A stretch of 64,000 bases of DNA from Nocardioides sambongensis (GTDB taxonomy: Bacteria; Actinomycetota; Actinomycetes; Propionibacteriales; Nocardioidaceae): assembly GCF_006494815.1 (NCBI RefSeq), contig NZ_CP041091.1, forward strand, positions 3,858,501 through 3,922,500, written 5' to 3'. The notes below the pieces were generated by a model. It was not told the origin of the DNA. It saw nothing but the letters and a program-made list of their open reading frames with translations, and searched no databases. The position numbers and the translations under genes are program-made. Every line of letters begins with the position of its first letter. Within the stretch, counting starts at the first letter, position 1. Shown here one piece after another: positions 56,720 to 64,000 of this stretch.

Positions 56720-58417
56720 GTGAGCGCCACCACCCGCCGACTCCCCGGTCGGCTGACCGCACCCGCACCCGGCTGGACGATCCGGGCCGACGTGGTCATC
56801 GTCGGCTCCGGCATCGCCGGGCTGACCGCCGCGCTGCGGCTGCGCGAGTCGGTGGACCAGGTGCTGGTGGTCACCAAGGACGTGCTCAACGCCGGTTCCA
56901 CGCAGTGGGCGCAGGGCGGGATCGCCGCCGCGCTCGGCCCGGAGGACACGCCGGCCCAGCACGAGCGCGACACCCTGGTCGCCGGTGCGGGCGCCTGCGA
57001 CCTCGATGCGGTGCGCGCCCTGGTCGGCGAGGGGCCTGACGCGGTCCACGAGCTGATCGCCCTCGGCACCCGGTTCGACCACGACGACGACGGCGCGCTC
57101 TCGCTCACCCGGGAGGGCGGGCACCACCGCGACCGGATCGCGCACGCGGGCGGGGACGCCACCGGTGCGGAGATCCAGCGGGCCCTGATCGCCGCCGTCC
57201 AGGCGGCGCCGGACATCGAGGTCATCGAGCACGCGCTCGCCGTGGACCTGCTGCTCGGTGACGGCCCGGACGGCCGGGACCGGGTCGCCGGGCTGACCCT
57301 GCACGTGATGGGCGAGGGGCAGCGCGACGGCGTCGGTGCGGTGCACGCCCGGGCGGTGGTGCTGGCCGCCGGCGGCCTGGGCCAGGTGTTCAGCCAGACC
57401 ACCAACCCGGCGGTCTCCACCGGCGACGGGATGGCGCTGGCGCTGCGCGCCGGGGCGACCCTGCGGGATCTGGAGTTCGTCCAGTTCCACCCGACCGTGA
57501 TGTACCTCGGGCCCGACTCCCGGGGACAGCAGCCGCTGATCTCCGAGGCCGTGCGCGGCGAGGGCGCCTACCTCGTCGACGGGCCGCCCGAGGAGGGCGG
57601 GGTCCGCTTCATGACCGGCGTCCACGAGCTCGCCGACCTGGCGCCGCGGGACGTGGTGGCCAAGGCGATCATGAAGCGGATGCTGGAGACCGGCCGGCCG
57701 CACATGTGGCTCGACGCGCGGCACCTCGGCGCCGAGTTCTGGGAGCGCCGCTTCCCGACCATCCTGGCCACCGCGCGGTCCCACGGGATCGACCCGGTCA
57801 CCGAGCTGATCCCGGTCGCGCCGGCCAGCCACTACGCCTCGGGCGGGATCCGCACCGACCTGCACGGACGCACCGACCTCCCGGGCCTCTACGCGACCGG
57901 CGAGGTCGCCTGCTCCGGGGTGCACGGCGCCAACCGGCTGGCGTCCAACTCGCTGCTGGAGGGGCTGGTCTTCTCGCGGCGGATCGCCGCGGTGATCCCG
58001 GACGAGATCGGGCCGTGGGTCGCGCCGGCGCCGGATCGTCGTACCGCCGGGTTGGTCGACGGCGAGGTGCGCCGCGACCTGCAGGAGACGATGACCTCCC
58101 GGGTGGGCGTGCTGCGCAACGCTCCGGGGCTCTCCGAGGCCGACGTGCTGGTGGAGAAGCTGGCCGGCCGCACCACCGACGTGGTCGACCAGGCCTCGTG
58201 GGAGACCACCAACCTGCTCACCGTCTCCGCCGCCCTCGCCGACGCCGCCGCGCTGCGCGAGGAGACCCGCGGCTCGCACTGGCGCGAGGACTTCCCCGCC
58301 CGGGACGACGACCGCTGGGCGGGCCACTTCGACGTCACCATGACCGACGGTGTCACCACCGTCGCGTTCACCCCCTCGCCGGCCAGCGACGTCGCCCCCG
58401 AGGAGGGCTCCGCATGA
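56720..58417 (+). CDS. nadB: L-aspartate oxidase
   Basis: 565 residues. FAD site VVIVGSGIAGLTAALRLR, then QGGIAAALG, GGHHRDRIAHAGGDATG, MALALRAGATLRDLEFVQFHPT and the C-terminal GLYATGEVACSGVHGANRLASNSLLEGLVF. These are the fumarate-reductase-fold motifs of NadB, which oxidises aspartate to iminoaspartate for NAD synthesis. The usual partner nadA is not in the window. The nadC start overlaps its stop (ATGA). Confidence 0.95.
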   Translation: MSATTRRLPGRLTAPAPGWTIRADVVIVGSGIAGLTAALRLRESVDQVLVVTKDVLNAGSTQWAQGGIAAALGPEDTPAQHERDTLVAGAGACDLDAVRALVGEGPDAVHELIALGTRFDHDDDGALSLTREGGHHRDRIAHAGGDATGAEIQRALIAAVQAAPDIEVIEHALAVDLLLGDGPDGRDRVAGLTLHVMGEGQRDGVGAVHARAVVLAAGGLGQVFSQTTNPAVSTGDGMALALRAGATLRDLEFVQFHPTVMYLGPDSRGQQPLISEAVRGEGAYLVDGPPEEGGVRFMTGVHELADLAPRDVVAKAIMKRMLETGRPHMWLDARHLGAEFWERRFPTILATARSHGIDPVTELIPVAPASHYASGGIRTDLHGRTDLPGLYATGEVACSGVHGANRLASNSLLEGLVFSRRIAAVIPDEIGPWVAPAPDRRTAGLVDGEVRRDLQETMTSRVGVLRNAPGLSEADVLVEKLAGRTTDVVDQASWETTNLLTVSAALADAAALREETRGSHWREDFPARDDDRWAGHFDVTMTDGVTTVAFTPSPASDVAPEEGSA

Positions 58418-59328
58418 TCGCCCGCACCCCGTACGACGCCCTGCCGGCCCCGCTCGTCGAGGAGATCGCCGCCGCGGGGTTGGACCCGCGGGCGGTCTTC
58501 GACCACGTGGCCCTCGCCTTCGAGGAGGACCTGCCCGGCGGCGTCGACGACGTGACCAGTGCGGCGATGCCGGCGATGGGCCGTGCGGTCGGCGACTTCA
58601 CCGCCCGGGAGACCGGTGTGGTGGCCGGACTGGCCGTCGCCGAGCTGGCCTTCGTCTACGCGCTCGGCGACGCGGTCACGGTCAGCGGCCGGGTCCCGGA
58701 CGGCACCCGGGTCCGGCCCGGCGACGTCGTGCTCACCGTCTCCGGGCCGCTCCAGAGCGTGCTGACCGGGGAGCGGACGGCGCTGAACTTCGCCTCGCAC
58801 CTCTCCGGTGTCGCGACCGCGACCGCGGCGTGGGTGGACGCCCTGGCCGGCACCGGGGCGCGGGTGCTGGACACCCGCAAGACGCTGCCCGGCTGGCGTG
58901 CGCTGCAGAAGTACGCGGTGCGCTGCGGCGGCGGGGTGAACCACCGGTTCAGCCTGGTCGACCGGGCGATGGTCAAGGACAACCACGCGGTCGCCGCCGG
59001 CGGCGTCGTCGAGGCGTACCGGGCGGTGGTCGCGGCCAACCCCGGCCTCCGGGTCGAGGTCGAGGTGATGGACCTCGACGAGCTGCGTGCCGTCCTCGAC
59101 GCCGGCTGCACCGAGGTGCTCCTCGACAACATGTCCACCGCCGACATGGCTGAGGCGGTCGGCATCAACCGGGCCGCGGGCAGCCCGGCGACGCTGGAGG
59201 CCTCGGGCGGACTGACCGTGGAGCGGGCCCGCGAGGTGGGGGAGACCGGCGTCGACTTCATCTCCGTCGGCGCGCTGACCCACTCCGTGGACGTCTTCGA
59301 CCTCGGCCTGGACTTCCGGGAGGACTAG
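58414..59328 (+). CDS. nadC: Nicotinate-nucleotide pyrophosphorylase (quinolinate phosphoribosyltransferase)
   Basis: 304 residues. EEDLPGGVDDVTSAAMP, ERTALNFASHLSGVAT, LDTRKTLPGWRALQKYAVRCGGGVNHRFSLVDRAMVKDNH and EASGGLTVERAREVGETGVDFISVGALTHS span the active site. It converts quinolinate and PRPP to nicotinate mononucleotide. It lies between nadB and coaX, with ATGA overlap to nadB and three bases to coaX. Confidence 0.97.
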   Translation: MIARTPYDALPAPLVEEIAAAGLDPRAVFDHVALAFEEDLPGGVDDVTSAAMPAMGRAVGDFTARETGVVAGLAVAELAFVYALGDAVTVSGRVPDGTRVRPGDVVLTVSGPLQSVLTGERTALNFASHLSGVATATAAWVDALAGTGARVLDTRKTLPGWRALQKYAVRCGGGVNHRFSLVDRAMVKDNHAVAAGGVVEAYRAVVAANPGLRVEVEVMDLDELRAVLDAGCTEVLLDNMSTADMAEAVGINRAAGSPATLEASGGLTVERAREVGETGVDFISVGALTHSVDVFDLGLDFRED

Positions 59329-59331
59329 ACC

Positions 59332-60108
59332 GTGACGCTGCTCGCCGCGGACATCGGCAACGCGCACACCGTGCTCGGCCTGGTGGCCGGAGGCGAGGTG
59401 CTCGCGGACTGGCGCGTCTCGACGGCCGAACACCGCACCGCCGACGAGTGGGCGGTGCTGATCCGCGGACTGCTCGGCGAGGACGCCGCCTCGGTCACCG
59501 GCGTCGCGGTCTGCGCGACCGTGCCGTCGGTGCTCAACGAGTGGCGCGACATGCTCTCGTCGCACTTCGCCGAGGTGCCGCGGGTGATCGTGGAGCCCGG
59601 CATCCGCACCGGGGTGCCGCTCCAGGTCGACAACCCCCGCGAGGTGGGCAGCGACCGGATCGTCAACGCGGTGGCGGTCGCCGACGAGCACGACGGACCG
59701 GCGATCGTCGTCGACTTCGGCGGCACGGCCACCACCTACGACGTGGTCGACGCGGACGGGCGCTACGTGGGCGGCGCGATCACCCCCGGCATCGAGATCT
59801 CCCTCGACGCGCTCAGCCGGGCCGGCGCGCAGCTGCGGATGGTCGAGCTGGTGCGTCCGCGCAGCGTGGTCGGCAAGAACACCGTCGAGGCGCTCCAGTC
59901 CGGCATGGTCTTCGGCGTCGCGGCCCAGGTCGAGGGGATGGTGGATCGTCTGATCGAGGCCCTCGAGGTCGAGGTCGAGGACGTGGCGGTGGTCGCCACC
60001 GGACATCTCGCCACGCTGGTGGTCGCCGAGTGCGACTGTTTCACCCAGCATTCCCCGGGCCTGACCCTGCGGGGGCTGGAGAAGGTCTTCTGGCGCAATC
60101 AGCGCTGA
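59332..60108 (+). CDS. coaX: Type III pantothenate kinase
   Basis: 258 residues. The ASKHA ATPase start LLAADIGNAHTVLGL carries the catalytic Asp; GSDRIVNAVAVADEH, VVDFGGTATTYDVVD and GGAITPGIEISLDALSRAGAQL follow. It phosphorylates pantothenate, the entry to CoA, using the product of PanC. GTG 59332 begins three bases after nadC. A pan-nad-coaX run links pantothenate, NAD and CoA formation. Confidence 0.95.
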   Translation: MTLLAADIGNAHTVLGLVAGGEVLADWRVSTAEHRTADEWAVLIRGLLGEDAASVTGVAVCATVPSVLNEWRDMLSSHFAEVPRVIVEPGIRTGVPLQVDNPREVGSDRIVNAVAVADEHDGPAIVVDFGGTATTYDVVDADGRYVGGAITPGIEISLDALSRAGAQLRMVELVRPRSVVGKNTVEALQSGMVFGVAAQVEGMVDRLIEALEVEVEDVAVVATGHLATLVVAECDCFTQHSPGLTLRGLEKVFWRNQR

Positions 60109-60205
60109 GTCGACCCTCGACTTCCCTACCGTTCTCCGAATAGCCGATATCTGGATTCGTCCGCCTTTGCCGAGAACGGTGTTTCGGTATTTCTGGTCGT
60201 GCTGC

Positions 60206-60211
60206 TAATGT
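60206..60211 (+). promoter_or_regulatory. -10 box of lsr2
   Basis: TAATGT in the AT-rich lsr2 upstream region gives a predicted start near 60218 and a leader of about 100 bases. The perfect CGATAT-CGA-ATATCG palindrome (60221-60235) lies right after it. Confidence 0.45.
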
Positions 60212-60220
60212 CGCGGCGTC

Positions 60221-60235
60221 CGATATCGAATATCG
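60221..60235. promoter_or_regulatory. AT-rich palindrome near the lsr2 transcription start
   Basis: CGATATCGAATATCG is a perfect inverted repeat around CGA, in the most AT-rich stretch of the window (60109-60318). Lsr2 prefers AT-rich DNA, so autoregulation here is plausible. Confidence 0.45.
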
Positions 60236-60318
60236 CCGCTGGTTGTGGTTACGGGTTCTGGGGACCGGTCGCCGATTCTTTCGAGCAATGCCATTCCCTT
60301 CGAGAGGGGCAATCCGCC

Positions 60319-60645
60319 ATGGCACAGAAGGTCCACATCATTCTCGTCGACGATCTCGACGGCAGCGATGCGTCACAGACCGTCTCGTTCGGCCTCGACG
60401 GCGCGAACTACGAGATCGACCTCAACGACGAGCACGCCGACGCACTGCGTGAGGCGCTGGCGCCGTACCTGGGTCATGCCCGCAAGGTGAGCCGGGGCGG
60501 TGCCCGCAAGGCGAAGTCACCGGCCGCCGCCGGCGGCGCCTCGGCCAAGGAGATCCGTGACTGGGCCCGCTCCAACGGGTTCGAGGTGCCGGACCGCGGC
60601 CGCATCCCCACCGATGTGCGGGAGGCGTTCGACGCCGCGAACTGA
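60319..60645 (+). CDS. lsr2: Nucleoid-associated xenogeneic silencer Lsr2
   Basis: 108 residues. The N-terminal beta-rich dimer domain (KVHIILVDDLDGSDASQTVSFGLDGANYEIDL) and C-terminal DNA-binding domain with the R93-G94-R95 AT-hook (PDRGRIPTDVREAF) are both intact. It bridges and silences AT-rich DNA, a functional analogue of H-NS. ATG 60319 has GAGAGGGG upstream. It is followed by clpC as in M. tuberculosis (Rv3597c-Rv3596c), and closed by its own hairpin terminator. Confidence 0.96.
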   Translation: MAQKVHIILVDDLDGSDASQTVSFGLDGANYEIDLNDEHADALREALAPYLGHARKVSRGGARKAKSPAAAGGASAKEIRDWARSNGFEVPDRGRIPTDVREAFDAAN

Positions 60646-60660
60646 GCGCACGGCCACGCC

Positions 60661-60704
60661 CACGGGGCCGGTCGTCGTCCTCACCGACGGCGACCGGCCC
60701 CGTG
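60661..60704 (+). terminator. Hairpin terminator after lsr2
   Basis: CACGGGGCCGGTCGTCGTC (60661-60679) pairs with GACGGCGACCGGCCCCGTG (60686-60704) at 18 of 19 positions, the exception being a G-T wobble. It starts 16 bases after the lsr2 stop. Confidence 0.75.
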
Positions 60705-60768
60705 CGCTGCAGGTGCGACCGGTCGGCCGTCCTGTTCGCTGAGAGCGGACGTGATCGGGGCGATACGT

Positions 60769-60794
60769 GGAACGCGTAGGCTGTCCGCGGGGTT
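60769..60794 (+). promoter_or_regulatory. Candidate SigR/SigH-type promoter plus vegetative -10 for clpC
   Basis: GGAAC (60769-60773) and GTT (60792-60794) are 18 bases apart, the consensus of the thiol-stress sigma factor SigR/SigH (GGAAY-N18/19-GTT). TAGGCT (60777-60782) inside it could serve the main sigma factor. A GGCCCC/GGGGCC stem follows in the leader (about 60808-60834). Confidence 0.5.
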
Positions 60795-60860
60795 GTACTC
60801 CCCGTGAGGCCCCGGCACTCCGCGTGGAGGGGCCACCGGCGAAAGCATGAGGAGCGACAT

Positions 60861-63407
<2,547 letters not shown>

Positions 63408-63464
63408 ACCGACCCGCGGTGATCCCGCCGCAGTGATCGAAACGGCGCAGTCGTGTGCCTGAGA

Positions 63465-63503
63465 CGTCGACCCGGTCCCTCGGGGCCGGGTCGACGCGTT
63501 TTT
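63465..63503 (+). terminator. Rho-independent terminator of clpC
   Basis: CGTCGACCCGG (63465-63475) pairs with CCGGGTCGACG (63486-63496) around a GC-rich loop, followed by CGTTTTT. Confidence 0.88.
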
Positions 63504-63629
63504 CCTGACCGGTCGGCACGGCGCGGGGCGGAGACGACGGGTCCCGTCCACCGGGATGGGTCGACGGTGGCGGGGGTCACGGCTCCACGCTCGGCGGAGT
63601 CAGCCCGTCCCGACCTTCGGAGGACCAAC

Positions 63630-64000
63630 GTGAAACGCCGTGCCCGTCTTCTCTCCGCCGCTGTCGCCGCCGTGGCGGTCGTCGCGATCGCCCCCTTGAC
63701 CGACGGTGGTGAAGCTGCCGCCAAGCCCCGGCCCGACCACGGCCGGGGCTACGACGTCCTCTTCGTGCGCCACGCGCACACCAATTACCCGCAGCCCGAG
63801 CAGGAGCTCTCCGCGCGGGGCATCGCCGAAGCCGACGCGCTCACCGAACGACTCGCCGACGTGCCGCTCGACGCGGTCTACACCTCGATGATGGTGCGCT
63901 CGTTCCAGACCGGCGACGGTGTCGCGGCCGACCACGACCTCCCCGTCACGGCCGACGAGGACCTCAGCGAGGTCGCCCTCGACGTCTCGGACGTTCCGCC
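63630..64000 (+). CDS. Secreted histidine phosphatase superfamily protein (3' truncated by window edge)
   Basis: The first 123 residues are visible and the gene runs off the window. A signal peptide (LLSAAVAAVAVVAIAPL) is followed by the phosphoglycerate-mutase-like RHA motif (VLFVRHAHTN in place of RHG) and SARGIAEADALTERLADVPLDAVYTS, a normal start of this fold. The enzyme dephosphorylates a small substrate outside the cell; which one is unknown. GTG 63630 follows GGAGGACC. The catalytic second histidine would lie beyond the window. Confidence 0.85.
   Translation, partial: MKRRARLLSAAVAAVAVVAIAPLTDGGEAAAKPRPDHGRGYDVLFVRHAHTNYPQPEQELSARGIAEADALTERLADVPLDAVYTSMMVRSFQTGDGVAADHDLPVTADEDLSEVALDVSDVP

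Overview
The window is about 73% GC actinobacterial chromosome. Single-copy actinobacterial markers (EccB/mycosin of a type VII secretion system, WhiB, Lsr2, ClpC, a DUF5063 protein after recR) and the lack of mycolate genes suggest a Nocardioides-like member of the Propionibacteriales; this is an inference from gene content, not a phylogeny. No insertion sequence, prophage, integrase or CRISPR array is visible. No gene-free stretch exceeds about 300 bases; the longest gaps (about 200-240 bases) hold the promoters, terminators and hairpins listed here.

Layout. 0-2.5 kb: 3' end of a type VII secretion locus (eccB, mycP). 2.6-10.0 kb: tRNA-Ser, a YigZ/IMPACT gene, SRP RNA, dnaX, ebfC, recR, a DUF5063 gene, then lysC-asd (aspartate pathway, with an internal lysC beta start). 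10.1-12.5 kb: an acidic-tailed membrane protein, tRNA-Pro and a metallophosphoesterase. 12.5-26.4 kb: a block whose order matches the Mycobacterium tuberculosis Rv3683-Rv3671c neighbourhood as I know it: metallophosphoesterase, ponA2, whiB4, paired ArsA/Get3-like ATPases, DUF4177, RidA, MBL hydrolase, crp, nth, thioredoxin-like lipoprotein, NUDIX and marP. 26.4-32.6 kb: a CoA/oxidoreductase catabolic module (crotonase, MpaB-type oxygenase, old-yellow-enzyme relative, DapB-like dehydrogenase, SDR, MBL hydrolase) with two matching palindromic operators. 33.2-37.2 kb: a TPP riboswitch and a thiamine-type ABC transporter. 37.2-42.0 kb: a PAP2/AUR1-like membrane enzyme, an NlpC/P60 wall hydrolase and an acyl-CoA oxidase. 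42.2-63.4 kb: a second block that follows the mycobacterial ppa-dacB-Zn protease-tilS-hpt-ftsH-folEPBK-panCD-coaX-lsr2-clpC order, interrupted by a glycosyltransferase and joined by nadBC. 63.6 kb to the end: the start of a secreted histidine phosphatase.

Themes. (1) Seven genes are each broken by apparent loss of single G/C bases in short G/C runs; in dnaX a 48-base repeat that measures 47 in one copy shows this directly. Sequencing or assembly error is the likeliest cause. (2) Many genes have a TANNNT -10 box 6-7 bases before the start codon, pointing to widespread leaderless mRNAs; this helped choose starts. (3) The mycosin has lost its catalytic serine and oxyanion asparagine. (4) Translationally coupled operons (ATGA/GTGA overlaps) dominate: recR upstream of a DUF5063 gene, lysC-asd, bagA/bagB-like pair, ridA-NUDIX, tlpA-NUDIX-marP, the DapB/SDR/MBL module, folEPBK-DUF3180 and DUF2520-panC-panD, nadB-nadC-coaX.
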